A DNA stretch of 64,000 bases from DATARH01 sp963712835 (GCA_963712835.1 CAVQJJ010000006.1:310001-374000), one strand, 5' to 3'. Numbered from the stretch's first letter, positions 34,442 through 43,008 are shown. Numbers and translations are program-made. The notes: generated by a model from the sequence alone, not told the origin.

Positions 34442-34498
34442 TTCCGATGCCACGACCCAACCACCTTGCCCCGTCAGTCTTGCGCGAAGGTGCGGCCC

Positions 34499-35419
34499 AT
34501 GGCCCTTAAGGACAAGATCGCGTTTGGCATGTCGCTGCCGCACCGCTCGCCCGACCCGATCGATATGGCGGCGGTGAAGACGGTCGCGCAGCGCGCCGAG
34601 GCGCTCGGCTTTCGCGACCTGTGGGTTACCGAGAACACCCTCAACGAAGAGTCGATGTGCTTCGACCCCGTGGTGGTGCTGACCTACGCCGCCTCGGTGA
34701 CGACAAAAATCCGCGTCGGCGCCTCGGTGGTGGTGCTGGCGGTGCACCACCCGGCGATGGTCGCGCATCAATGGGCGACGCTCGATTACGTCAGCGGTGG
34801 GCGCGCGATCCTCGGCGTCGGCCTTGGGCGCGGGCACCATTACCGGCAGTTCGAGGTTCCGGAGGAGGGCAAGGTCGCGCGCTTCCGCGAGGAGGTCGCG
34901 CTGATCCGCGCGTTGTGGAACGAGGAGCGGGTCACGTTCCGCGGCAAATTCTACAACATCGAGAACGAGGTGATGTCGCCGCGCCCGGTGCAAAAGCCGA
35001 TGCCGCTGTGGATGGGGGTCGGGCACCCGAACGCGGTCAAGCGCACCGCCGAGCTGGCCGATGGCTGGATGGGTTCGGGCGGATCGAGCATCGCCGAGTT
35101 CGGGCGCTCGGTGCCGATCCTCAAGGACGCACTGGCCGCGCGCGGCCGCGACCCGGAAAATTTCCCGATCTCGAAGCGCATCTTCATGATGGTCGACGAC
35201 AACGCGGCGACCGCGCGGCGCCTGCTCGACCGCTGGTTCACCGAGGTCTATCACAACCCGCCGGGCACCGATTTTTCGGGGATTCACGGCACGCCGGAAC
35301 AGGTGCGCGAGCGCCTGGAGGAAGTTGCGGCGATGGGCGCCAACCATCTGATGCTCAACCCCGTGTCGAACTATGTCGAGCAGGTTGATGCGCAGGCCGA
35401 GGTTGTCGGATTGAAATAG
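34499..35419 (+). CDS. LLM class flavin- or F420-dependent oxidoreductase
   Basis: A 306-residue TIM-barrel oxidoreductase. AEALGFRDLWVTENTLNE, VGASVVVLAVHHPAMVAHQW, GRAILGVGLGRGHHY and LWMGVGHPNAVKRTAELADG follow the luciferase-like pattern. Unlike the relative at 10925 it has no duplication. Start at ATG 34499. Followed ten bases later by a methyltransferase, so co-transcription is likely. Confidence 0.9.
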   Translation: MALKDKIAFGMSLPHRSPDPIDMAAVKTVAQRAEALGFRDLWVTENTLNEESMCFDPVVVLTYAASVTTKIRVGASVVVLAVHHPAMVAHQWATLDYVSGGRAILGVGLGRGHHYRQFEVPEEGKVARFREEVALIRALWNEERVTFRGKFYNIENEVMSPRPVQKPMPLWMGVGHPNAVKRTAELADGWMGSGGSSIAEFGRSVPILKDALAARGRDPENFPISKRIFMMVDDNAATARRLLDRWFTEVYHNPPGTDFSGIHGTPEQVRERLEEVAAMGANHLMLNPVSNYVEQVDAQAEVVGLK

Positions 35420-35428
35420 GAGGTCGCC

Positions 35429-36157
35429 ATGCCTCAAGCCGATATCGTCAAGCAGAACGTCGCGGCGCATTGGGGAAAGCGGGCGGCGCATTTCGACCAG
35501 GATTTCGGGCACAGCATCGCCACCGCGCCGGAGCGCGCGGCCTGGGACCGAGTGATCGGGCTGGCGGTGGGCGGTAACAGCGCGGTCGAGGCGCTCGATG
35601 TCGGCTGCGGCACCGGGTTCTTGAGCCTCGAGCTGGCGGCGCGCGGGCACCACGTCAGCGGCATCGATTTCGCGCCCGAGATGCTGGCGCGGGCGAAAGC
35701 GAAAGCGGCGGCCGCCGGCGTGCAAATCCGCTTCGAACATGCCGACGCAGAGAACCTGCCCTTTAGCCCGGCGAGCTTCGATCTGGTCATCACCCGCCAT
35801 GTGCTGTGGACCTTGCCGCATCCCGAGGCGGCGATCAGCGAATGGATCCGTGTGCTGCGGCCGGGCGGACGGCTCGCGGTGATCGACGGGCAGTCGCTGG
35901 TCGCGCCCGGCGAGGAGCAGGCGGCGAGCGCGCGGCGCAGCACGGAATACGCGCCGATCGGCGACCAGCTGCCGTTCCTGATGGGCAAAGCGCGGGAAGA
36001 GATCGAAGCTTTGTTCCGCGCGAAAGGGCTCGCCGCAGTCGCCAGCGACCCGCTCGCCGATGTGATCATGGCGCAGAACGAGCGGGCAGCCGCCGAGGGC
36101 GAGGAGCTACGGCCGCGCCGGCGCTACATCGTCTGGGGCGACGTGCCGCTGGCTTAG
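35429..36157 (+). CDS. Class I SAM-dependent methyltransferase
   Basis: A 242-residue methyltransferase. Motif I is ALDVGCGTGFLSLELAARG, followed by HVSGIDFAPEMLARAKAK, ENLPFSPASFDLVITRHVLW and VLRPGGRLAVIDG. It resembles small-molecule methyltransferases of the UbiE type, but the substrate is not known. AGGAGGTCGCC before the ATG is an excellent ribosome binding site. Confidence 0.9.
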   Translation: MPQADIVKQNVAAHWGKRAAHFDQDFGHSIATAPERAAWDRVIGLAVGGNSAVEALDVGCGTGFLSLELAARGHHVSGIDFAPEMLARAKAKAAAAGVQIRFEHADAENLPFSPASFDLVITRHVLWTLPHPEAAISEWIRVLRPGGRLAVIDGQSLVAPGEEQAASARRSTEYAPIGDQLPFLMGKAREEIEALFRAKGLAAVASDPLADVIMAQNERAAAEGEELRPRRRYIVWGDVPLA

Positions 36158-36179
36158 AATATCGCCATGCCTTTTCTTG

Positions 36180-36261
36180 TCGTCTTTCCCGCGCAAGCGG
36201 GAACCCAGGGCAACCGCGCCATCGCTCGCTCCTGGGCCCCCGCCTTCGCGGGGGCGACGAG
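36180..36261. repeat. REP-like element, family B (copy 1)
   Basis: Two hairpins: TCCCGCGCAAGCGGGA and CCCCCGCCTTCGCGGGGG, with CCCAGGG and CCTGGG between them. Other copies are at 39971, 47255 and 56758. It ends seven bases before the TPR gene start. Confidence 0.85.
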
Positions 36262-36268
36262 ATTGTAA

Positions 36269-36904
36269 ATGGCCGCGACGCCAACCATTCCCGAACTCGA
36301 AGCCCTCGTCGCCGAGCGCCGGCAAACCCTTGGCGAGGCGCATGCCGACACGCTGACCGCGATGCTCGACCTTGCCGAGGCGCTGTGGGGCGAGGGGCGG
36401 CTCAAGACGGCGCGGCTACTGGAGGAGGCGGTCGTCGCGGGCCGCCGGGCGCTGTACGGCGCGGCACACCCCGATACCCTGAAGGCGCTCGGCAAGCTCG
36501 CGGTGTCGATCGGCCAGCAAGGCGATCTCACCGAAGCGCGCCGGCTGCAGGAAGAGGTCGCTTCCGGCATGCGCGCGTCCCACGGCGCCGAGGCGCGCGA
36601 CACGCTGCGCGCGGTCAACAACCTCGCCGGCACCGTCGCGGCCCTGGGCGATGTCGAGGCGGCGCATGCGATGCTGCGCGAAACGATCGCGACGCTGGTG
36701 CGGGTGTTCGGCGAGGAGGATGTCGATACGCTGACCTCGCGGGGCAATCTCGCCGCGCTGCTGTGGCAGGCCGGAGAACGCGACGAGGCGGTCGAGCTGC
36801 AGGAGCGCGTCGCCGACGCGCTGCGGCGAACCCGCGGCCGCAACCATCCGGCGACCCAGGTCGCCGAGGCGACGCTCACGGGAATGCTGAACGAGCTGTT
36901 TTAA
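36269..36904 (+). CDS. Tetratricopeptide repeat protein (TPR_10/12 type)
   Basis: A 211-residue soluble helical protein made of about four kinesin light chain-like repeats of 42 residues. The periodic signature is AxxGxExxDTL: LGEAHADTLTAMLDLAEAL, GAAHPDTLKALGKLAVSI, GAEARDTLRAVNNLAGTV and GEEDVDTLTSRGNLAALL. A scaffold or protein-binding role is inferred. It has no ribosome binding site other than the G-rich end of the repeat in front. Confidence 0.85.
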   Translation: MAATPTIPELEALVAERRQTLGEAHADTLTAMLDLAEALWGEGRLKTARLLEEAVVAGRRALYGAAHPDTLKALGKLAVSIGQQGDLTEARRLQEEVASGMRASHGAEARDTLRAVNNLAGTVAALGDVEAAHAMLRETIATLVRVFGEEDVDTLTSRGNLAALLWQAGERDEAVELQERVADALRRTRGRNHPATQVAEATLTGMLNELF

Positions 36905-36946
36905 CAGATGGCCGCCAGAGGGGATCGCCGAAAAAAATTGCGAGGC

Positions 36947-37288
36947 CTACTGCTCCGGTACGACCAAGTGCTTGACGTCGCAAGGATGAGTGACACTGCC
37001 GCAATACGGGGTCAGTCCGACGCGCGCGACGTATCTGTGGACCCAGTGACGATGGACGATGACGACGTGGTGAACCCGATGATGCGCCACGGCCGCGACA
37101 TGGTGCCGGGGCGGCGTCCATACCGGTGTAGGCGGCACGATAACGGCCGCGGAAGGCGGAGCAGCAGGCGGGGCCGGCGGTGGCGCGGTGAAGGCCGGAC
37201 ATAGCGCCGGGGGCGGGGCTTGCACGCATCCCGTCAGGGCGGCGAGCGCGAGCGCCAGGCCGGAAAGAGTCGCCAAGTTTCGTTGCAT
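36947..37288 (-). CDS. Histidine-rich small lipoprotein
   Basis: A 113-residue predicted lipoprotein: signal MQRNLATLSGLALALAALTG then Cys21 in LTGC. A Pro/Ala-rich linker (residues 24-58) leads to a His-rich patch, HHVAAVAHHRVHHVVIVHRH, followed by YCGSVTHPC with two Cys. Metal binding at the outer membrane is possible but unproven. No family recognised. Stop TAG at 36947. Confidence 0.7.
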   Translation of the reverse strand: MQRNLATLSGLALALAALTGCVQAPPPALCPAFTAPPPAPPAAPPSAAVIVPPTPVWTPPRHHVAAVAHHRVHHVVIVHRHWVHRYVARVGLTPYCGSVTHPCDVKHLVVPEQ

Positions 37289-37424
37289 GGGTGGCTCCGC
37301 TTAATTCGCTAAACCGCAGGATGCAGGATTGATGGTTAACAAAACAATGAGCCCCATCAACCGATCCGCGATGCGGTGAAGTTGGCGGCGGGCAAGCACG
37401 ACCCGATCATCTACTGACGTGCCA

Positions 37425-37510
37425 TCACCCACCCTGCCCTCCCCCATCGAGAGGGAGGGATAAAGAGGGCTCGGTAAGGCTCCCTCCCCCATGATGGGGG
37501 AGGGTTGGGA
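37425..37510. repeat. G/C palindromes between anti-sigma and lipoprotein genes
   Basis: CCCTCCCCCAT and ATGGGGGAGGG (37482-37504) form a near-continuous palindrome, with a related half, CCCTCCCCCATCGAGAGGGAG, just before. The 243-bp gap 37289-37531 holds nothing else that I can support. Confidence 0.6.
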
Positions 37511-37531
37511 AGGTGGTGGATATGTCTCGCC

Positions 37532-38326
37532 CTACGGTGCCTTGCGCCAGAGGGCGACGAAATCGTCGAGCTGGGCGCGCTCGACATCGGAGACGGCCCA
37601 GAAGTTCATGCCGTCCGCCGTCCAGTGCTCGACGTTGTAGCCTTGGATGGCGGCATCGTTCGTCGGATGCGCCGGCGCGCCGCTCGCCGGCCAGACATAG
37701 AGGTCGATGATGTGCTTGTCGCGCTGGTAGACCAGCGCCGCGACCGGCCGGTTGTCGAGATAGTCGAGCCGCCCGCCTTTCAGCGGAAAACCGTCGGTGG
37801 CGAAATCCTTGACCGGTGGTGCGAAATCGATGCGGCCGTCGAACCACGGCTTGACCGTGTGCTGGTCGGTCGAGACCACGTCTTCGAGATGGCCGGGCTG
37901 CAGTGCGCGGATATGGTCGGCGACCACCTGCTCGACCAGGTCGTTGCGCTGCGGCAGCAGCACGAGAACGGAAATTGCCGCGGCGCAGGCGGCGCCGAGG
38001 CCGAAGCCGAGGCTCGGGCCGCCGAGCCAGCCCCACCATGAGCGCGCCGGGCGCGGCGCGGGCGCAGGCGCGACTTGCGGGGCGGCCTGGCGCAGCCGCG
38101 CCATGACCCGCGCACGGACATCGTCAGGCGTTACCTCGTAGGGCTCGGCGCGCAGCAGCGCCCGCGTGCGCAGCAATTCTTCCTGCGCCGCCCGGCAGAC
38201 CGGGCAGTCCGCGCGATGCGCCTCCAGCGCGGCGGCCTGGACGGCATCGAGCTCGCCGTCCAGCTCGGCCTGGACCAGCAGCACTTTCTCGCAATCGGGC
38301 ACCGGGGGAGTCCGGCTCTCGCTCAT
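37532..38326 (-). CDS. Transmembrane anti-sigma factor
   Basis: A 264-residue anti-sigma factor with an N-terminal zinc-finger-like domain (CEKVLLVQAELDGELD; HRADCPVC), a single membrane span at about 92-117 (GFGLGAACAAAISVLVLLP) and a periplasmic domain with WFDGRIDFAPPVKDF, a feature of predicted anti-sigma factors of this type. Its ATG overlaps the sigma gene stop (ATGA). It should hold the ECF sigma factor at the membrane until an envelope signal arrives. Confidence 0.9.
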   Translation of the reverse strand: MSESRTPPVPDCEKVLLVQAELDGELDAVQAAALEAHRADCPVCRAAQEELLRTRALLRAEPYEVTPDDVRARVMARLRQAAPQVAPAPAPRPARSWWGWLGGPSLGFGLGAACAAAISVLVLLPQRNDLVEQVVADHIRALQPGHLEDVVSTDQHTVKPWFDGRIDFAPPVKDFATDGFPLKGGRLDYLDNRPVAALVYQRDKHIIDLYVWPASGAPAHPTNDAAIQGYNVEHWTADGMNFWAVSDVERAQLDDFVALWRKAP

Positions 38327-38856
38327 GGCAGGCCCTCCGCAACCGCCGCCTGCACCAGCAATTGCCGGGCGCGCCACAGCCGCGACATCACCGTACCGAT
38401 CGGGGTTTGCGTCGCCTCGGCGATCTCCTTGTACGAGAATTCCTCGAATTCGCGCAGCACCAGCGTCTCGCGCAACTCCACCGGCAACGCCGCGATGAGC
38501 GCGCGCACCCGGCGGCTTTCGCGCGAGCGCAGCAACGCGATTTCGGGGTCGTCATCGCCGGAGACGAGCTCGGCGGCGATCGGCTCATCGCTTTCCGAGG
38601 CGATCGGCACAGTTTCGACCCCGCGGTTCAAGGCCATCGAGCCATAGGCGGTGTTGCGCACGATCTGCAACAGCCAGGCGCGCGGGTTGACGCCCTTGAA
38701 GCTCGCGAAATAGGTGAGCGCGCGCACCATCGCCTCCTGCAGCACATCCTCCGCCGCCTCGGGATCGCGCATCAGCCAGCGCGCGAGGTTGTAGGCGGCG
38801 TCGAGATGCGGCAGCACTACCCGCTCGAACGTGTCGTCACGCGATGAAGGGGGCAT
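38323..38856 (-). CDS. ECF-type RNA polymerase sigma factor
   Basis: A 177-residue sigma-70 family factor with only regions 2 and 4. Region 2 is LDAAYNLARWLMRDPEAAED through YFASFKGVNPRAWLLQIVRN; region 4 is LPVELRETLVLREFEEFSYK with TPIGTVMSRLWRARQ as the recognition helix. Start set at ATG 38856; a GTG nine bases upstream is possible. It is divergent from the metallophosphatase and leads its own anti-sigma gene. Confidence 0.94.
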   Translation of the reverse strand: MPPSSRDDTFERVVLPHLDAAYNLARWLMRDPEAAEDVLQEAMVRALTYFASFKGVNPRAWLLQIVRNTAYGSMALNRGVETVPIASESDEPIAAELVSGDDDPEIALLRSRESRRVRALIAALPVELRETLVLREFEEFSYKEIAEATQTPIGTVMSRLWRARQLLVQAAVAEGLP

Positions 38857-38940
38857 TCTCCTCACGAGCTCGAACCGCGAGCAGGCAGATGCTGCCAGTG
38901 CCGTATGATCGCGCCGCGGCCGGCTTTATTCTCGCCCGTC

Positions 38941-38966
38941 GGAAGATTTCGCGCAGAAATTTTTCC
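38941..38966. promoter_or_regulatory. Inverted repeat in the sigma/phosphatase divergent region
   Basis: GGAAGATTTCGCGCAGAAATTTTTCC is split here into arms ATTTC/GAAAT (spacer GCGCA) flanked by GGAA and TTCC. It is 85 bp from the sigma start and 82 bp from the phosphatase start. A regulator site or ECF promoter element is possible; no consensus was recognised. Confidence 0.35.
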
Positions 38967-39047
38967 GGAGGCGCCCGAATAAATCGCGACGCGCCCCGGT
39001 CTCCCTCGCCGAAACCCAATCCACGGGTCATTCACGGGAGCGGCGAC

Positions 39048-39959
39048 ATGGACTCACGACGCGATTTTATGAAGTGCCTGGCCTGGGCTGGCAGCGGCGT
39101 TGCCTGGACGGTTGTCGGCGGCGTACCGAAGGCGGTGCCGTTCGGCATGGGGCTCGGCGGCGCGGCGCTGGCGGCGGAGGGCAGCCTCACGTTTGTGCAG
39201 ATCAGCGACTCGCATATCGGGTTCAAGGCCGACGCCAACCCCGACCCCAACGCGACCTTGCAGGCGGCGCTCGACAAGGCGACGGCGCTGAAGCCGGCGA
39301 TGATGATCCATACCGGCGACGTGACGCACCTGTCGAAGCCGGAGCAGTTCGACACCGCCGACCAGCTCATCAAGGCCGCCCGCCTCGATGTGCACTACGT
39401 GCCGGGCGAGCACGACGTGATCGGCGACGACGGCAAGATGTTCTTCGAACGCTTCGGCGGGAAGGGCGCGGCGCCGGGCGGCTGGTACAGCTTCGACCAG
39501 GGCGGGGTGCATTTCGTCGCGCTGGTCAATGTCATCGGCTTCGGCCCGGCGACCGGCGGCACGCTCGGCAAGGACCAGCTCGAATGGCTCGAGAAGGATT
39601 TGAAGGGCAAGACCCCCTCCACGCCGATCGTCGTCATGGCGCACATCCCGCTGTGGTCGATCTATCCGCAATGGGGCTGGACGACCTCCGACGGCGACCA
39701 GGCGCTCGCCTATCTGAAGCCGTTCGGCTCGGTGACCGTGCTTAACGGCCACATCCACCAGGTCGTGCAGAAGGTCGAGGGCAAGGTGACGTTCCAGACC
39801 GCGATGTCGACCGCCTTCCCGCAGCCGGCCGCGGGCGCGGCACCCAGCCCCGGCCCGATGAAGGTGCCGGCGGAGCAGCTGAAATCAGTGCTCGGCATCC
39901 GCGAGGTCGCCTTCGCCCCGGCGGCCGCGCCGAAGCTGACCGACCAGACGCTCGCTTAG
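39048..39959 (+). CDS. Tat-exported calcineurin-like metallophosphoesterase
   Basis: A 303-residue phosphoesterase. The N-terminus MDSRRDFMKCLAWAG is a twin-arginine signal. Metal motifs are ISDSHIGF, HTGDVTH, GEHDVIGDDG (Glu where GNHD usually has Asn), VVMAHIPLW and NGHIHQV. Periplasmic; substrate unknown. Start at ATG 39048 behind GGGAG; the frame is open further upstream into the divergent region, but without signal features. Forms a unit with the cupredoxin gene. Confidence 0.9.
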   Translation: MDSRRDFMKCLAWAGSGVAWTVVGGVPKAVPFGMGLGGAALAAEGSLTFVQISDSHIGFKADANPDPNATLQAALDKATALKPAMMIHTGDVTHLSKPEQFDTADQLIKAARLDVHYVPGEHDVIGDDGKMFFERFGGKGAAPGGWYSFDQGGVHFVALVNVIGFGPATGGTLGKDQLEWLEKDLKGKTPSTPIVVMAHIPLWSIYPQWGWTTSDGDQALAYLKPFGSVTVLNGHIHQVVQKVEGKVTFQTAMSTAFPQPAAGAAPSPGPMKVPAEQLKSVLGIREVAFAPAAAPKLTDQTLA

Positions 39960-39970
39960 CTCAACTTCAA

Positions 39971-40051
39971 TCGTCGTTCCCGCGAAAGCTGGAATCCAGG
40001 GCAACCGCTCCGTCCCTCGCCCCTGGACCCCCGCCTGCGCGGGGGTGACGA
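39971..40051. repeat. REP-like element, family B (copy 2)
   Basis: TTCCCGCGAAAGCTGGAA and CCCCCGCCTGCGCGGGGGTG hairpins with CCAGGG and CCCTGG between them, in the gap between the phosphatase and cupredoxin genes. It ends 26 bases before the cupredoxin start. Confidence 0.85.
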
Positions 40052-40077
40052 GAGAGTGCGCTCAATTGGAGGAAAGA

Positions 40078-40461
40078 ATGACGATGTTTTCGAGCCAGCG
40101 GGCACTGTCGCTCGCCGCGGCGGCGATGCTCGCCCAGGGGCTGTTCGCCTTTGGCCGCCCCGCCGACGCCGCCGACGCCGACGCGCCGCCGCAGATCGCG
40201 GCGGTGCGGGCCGCCGCGGTCACCATCGACAATTTTGCCTTCGGTCCGGTGCTGACCATCGTCGCGCCCGGCACGAAAGTGACATGGATCAACAAGGACG
40301 AGGAGCCGCATACGGTGACGAGCGCCGACGGCGGATTGACCTTCAAATCGCCGGCGCTCGATACCGGCGACAAATTCTCGTTCACCTTCGACAAGCCGGG
40401 CACCTACAAATATTTCTGCTCGATCCACCCGCATATGGCGGGGACGATCGTCGTCAAGTGA
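40078..40461 (+). CDS. Periplasmic cupredoxin
   Basis: A 127-residue small blue-copper-like protein. Signal peptide to about residue 33 (FGRPADAADA). Copper ligands are His78 in EEPHTVTS and Cys114, His117 and Met120 in FCSIHPHM. This is the plastocyanin/amicyanin-like arrangement. GGAGGAAAGA gives a strong ribosome binding site for ATG 40078. It is probably co-regulated with the Tat phosphatase. Confidence 0.92.
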   Translation: MTMFSSQRALSLAAAAMLAQGLFAFGRPADAADADAPPQIAAVRAAAVTIDNFAFGPVLTIVAPGTKVTWINKDEEPHTVTSADGGLTFKSPALDTGDKFSFTFDKPGTYKYFCSIHPHMAGTIVVK

Positions 40462-40468
40462 CACCCCT

Positions 40469-40595
40469 CATTGCGAGCCCCCGGGTCCGGCCTCCGGCCG
40501 TCCCGAGGATAAACTCCGCGAAGCAATCTCCTTCCGTCTTGGCCCTCCGTGGAGGGAGATTGCCGCGGCTCGCTCTGCGCGCCTCGCAACGACGA
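40469..40595. repeat. Family A element interrupted by a family D element
   Basis: CATTGCGAG and the later CGAAGCAATCTCC belong to family A. Between them 40478-40513 carries family D (CCCCCGGGTCCGGCCTCC to GAGGATAAA), found otherwise at 33021. It fills the gap between the convergent cupredoxin and anmK genes. Confidence 0.7.
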
Positions 40596-41669
40596 CTAGG
40601 GCTTGAACAATCTCCCGCCCGTCATCGGCCGCGGTGCGCCGGTGGTGGCGGGCAGGCTGAGCGGCAGGCCGCGAGCCGAGCGGATCGCGAGATAGGCGAA
40701 GGCCTGCGCCTCGAGCGCATCGCCATCCCAGCCGACCGCCTCGACCGGGCGCACCGGCACGCCGAGCAACCGGGCCAGCGCCGCCATGATCGCCGGATTG
40801 TGGCGGCCGCCGCCGGTTACCAGGAATTCGCGAGCCGGCGCGGGGAAATGGGTGCGCGCGGCGGCGGCCGCGGCGGCGGTCATCTCGGTCAAGGTCGCGG
40901 CGCCGGCGGCCGCGTCGTGGCCTTCCGGCATGAAGGCAGCGAAATCGTCGCGGTCGAGCGATTTTGGCGGTTTTTTCGCGAAATAGGGCGCGGCCAGGAA
41001 CCGCGCGACATGCGCCGCCGACACCTGACCGCCGCGCGCTAGCGCGCCGCCGATGTCGGCCGGCCGGCCGGTATGCCGGCGCACCCAATCGTCGAGCATC
41101 GCATTGCCCGGCCCCGTGTCGAAGGCGAGGATCTCGCCGCTCTCTTCCCCGATCCACGTCACATTGCCGACCCCGCCGAGGTTGAGTACGGCGAGCGGTT
41201 TTGCGAGCGGCGCGGCGAGCGCGGCGTGGTAGAGCGGCGCCAGCGGCGCGCCCTCGCCGCCGGCGGCGACATCGGCGCCGCGGAAATCGGCGACCACATC
41301 GCAGCCGGTCAGCCGCGCCAGCAGCGCGCCGTCGCCGATCTGCCAGGTCCGACGGTTTTCCGGCTGATGCAGGATCGTGTGGCCGTGAAACCCGATCAGC
41401 TCGCAGCGGATATCGGTATGGCGCGCGCGGAATGAAGCGACCGCGGCGGCATGCCGGCGGCTCAGTTCTGCCTCCACCTCCGCCACCGGGCCGACCCCGC
41501 CCAGCACGCCGCGCAAGCGCTCGCGGAAATCATCGGGGTAGGGAAGGGTCAGCGCCGGGCCGGTCGCGACATATGACGCGCCATCGCTGTCGATCGCCGC
41601 CACGTCGATGCCGTCGAGCGAGGTGCCGCTCATCAGTCCGAGCGCGGAGATCACCTTCGTGGAGATCAC
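40596..41669 (-). CDS. anmK: Anhydro-N-acetylmuramic acid kinase
   Basis: Kinase that opens and phosphorylates 1,6-anhydro-MurNAc from cell-wall turnover to MurNAc-6-phosphate. ALGLMSGTSLDGIDVAAIDS is the ATP-binding N-terminus, with FHGHTILHQP, LNLGGVGNVTWI, FDTGPGNAMLD and FLVTGGGRHNP. Start is unclear: GTG 41669 used here, GTG 41654 next, or ATG 41705, which shares a CATG with the tyrS ATG. The three give 357, 352 or 369 residues. A 13-bp direct repeat lies in this region. Confidence 0.9.
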   Translation of the reverse strand: MISTKVISALGLMSGTSLDGIDVAAIDSDGASYVATGPALTLPYPDDFRERLRGVLGGVGPVAEVEAELSRRHAAAVASFRARHTDIRCELIGFHGHTILHQPENRRTWQIGDGALLARLTGCDVVADFRGADVAAGGEGAPLAPLYHAALAAPLAKPLAVLNLGGVGNVTWIGEESGEILAFDTGPGNAMLDDWVRRHTGRPADIGGALARGGQVSAAHVARFLAAPYFAKKPPKSLDRDDFAAFMPEGHDAAAGAATLTEMTAAAAAAARTHFPAPAREFLVTGGGRHNPAIMAALARLLGVPVRPVEAVGWDGDALEAQAFAYLAIRSARGLPLSLPATTGAPRPMTGGRLFKP

Positions 41670-41703
41670 CTTCCCTGGCGTTTTTGTGCTAGATGAGCGC
41701 GCC

Positions 41704-42969
41704 ATGCCGCAGAACAACTCCTCTGGCAAATCGCCCTTCCTCATCGCCGCCCATGAGCGCGGTTTCATCCATCAATGCACCGACGAGGCGGCGCTCGACG
41801 CGCTGCTGCTCGCCGGGCCGGTGACCGCCTATCTCGGCTACGATTGTACCGCCGACAGCCTGCATATCGGCCATCTTGTCGGGATCATGCTGCTGCGGCT
41901 TTACCAGCAATCGGGGCATAAGCCGATCGCACTGATGGGCGGCGGCACGACGCGGATCGGCGACCCGTCGTTTCGCGACGAGGCGCGGCCGCTGCTCAGC
42001 GACGAGCAGATCGCGCAAAATATGGCCGGCATCCGCCAGACCTTCGCCAAATTCCTCGCCTTTGGCGACGGACCGACCGACGCGATCATGGTCAACAACG
42101 CGGATTGGCTCGACGAGCTCAAATACATCCCGCTGCTGCGCGACATCGGCCGGCATTTTTCGGTCAACCGCATGCTGACGCAGGATAGCGTCAAGCTGCG
42201 GCTCGACCGCGAGCAGCCGCTGACCTTTCTCGAATTCAACTACCCGATCCTCCAGGCCTACGACTTCGTCGAGCTGAGCCGGCGGTTCGGCTGCGTGCTG
42301 CAGCTCGGCGGCTCGGACCAGTGGGGCAATATCGTCGCCGGGGTCGAGCTCGGCCGGCGGGTGGTCGGCAGGACGCTGTTCGGGCTGACGACGCCGCTGA
42401 TGACGACCGCGTCGGGCGCGAAGATGGGCAAGAGCCTCGGCGGCGCGGTGTGGCTCAACGCCGATCGGCTCAGCCCCTATGAGTACTGGCAATACTGGCG
42501 CAACACCGAGGACGCCGATGTCGGCCGTTTCCTCAAGCTGTTCACCGAATTGCCGCTCGGCGACATTACCCGGCTCGAAAGGTTGCGCGACAGCGAGATC
42601 AACGAGGCGAAAAAGGTGCTGGCGACCGAGGCGACCGCGCTGTGTCACGGCCGCTCCGCCGCCGAGGAGGCGGCGAAGACAGCCGATGCGGTGTTCACCG
42701 AGGGCGGCGTCGGCGAAAGCCTGCCGCAGGTCGTGGTCGAACGCGATGCGCTGGCGCGCGGGGTGCCGGCCTTCGAGCTGTTCGTGCGCGCCGGCCTGGC
42801 GACCTCGAATGGCGAGGCGCGCCGCCTCATCAAAGGCGGCGGCGCGCGGCTCAACGACGCGGTGATCGCCAGCGAGACGCAGGCGGTCTCGCTCGGCGAT
42901 CTCGATCCTGCCGGCCAGGCGAAGCTCAGCGCCGGCCGCAAGCGTCATGTAATGGTGCGCGCTCTTTAG
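41704..42969 (+). CDS. tyrS: Tyrosyl-tRNA synthetase
   Basis: A 421-residue class Ic aminoacyl-tRNA synthetase charging tRNA-Tyr. LGYDCTADSLHIGHLVG contains HIGH at residues 54-57, QLGGSDQWGNIVAG binds tyrosine and ATP, and KMGKS at Lys240 is the KMSKS variant usual in TyrRS. The C-terminal S4 domain has ATSNGEARRLIKGGGARLND. Divergent from anmK with almost no intergenic space. Confidence 0.96.
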   Translation: MPQNNSSGKSPFLIAAHERGFIHQCTDEAALDALLLAGPVTAYLGYDCTADSLHIGHLVGIMLLRLYQQSGHKPIALMGGGTTRIGDPSFRDEARPLLSDEQIAQNMAGIRQTFAKFLAFGDGPTDAIMVNNADWLDELKYIPLLRDIGRHFSVNRMLTQDSVKLRLDREQPLTFLEFNYPILQAYDFVELSRRFGCVLQLGGSDQWGNIVAGVELGRRVVGRTLFGLTTPLMTTASGAKMGKSLGGAVWLNADRLSPYEYWQYWRNTEDADVGRFLKLFTELPLGDITRLERLRDSEINEAKKVLATEATALCHGRSAAEEAAKTADAVFTEGGVGESLPQVVVERDALARGVPAFELFVRAGLATSNGEARRLIKGGGARLNDAVIASETQAVSLGDLDPAGQAKLSAGRKRHVMVRAL

Positions 42970-43008
42970 CATCCAAGGCGGCGCCTGACCTTTCTCCCTT
43001 GGCCAGGC

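Noticed and set aside
32903..35821. A 972-codon minus-strand open frame
   Set aside because: Antisense to the serine hydrolase, LLM oxidoreductase and methyltransferase genes; composition is typical of shadow frames.
37425..37510. CRISPR-like repeats
   Set aside because: The repeats are palindromic and unequally spaced, with no spacers of constant length and no cas genes in the window.
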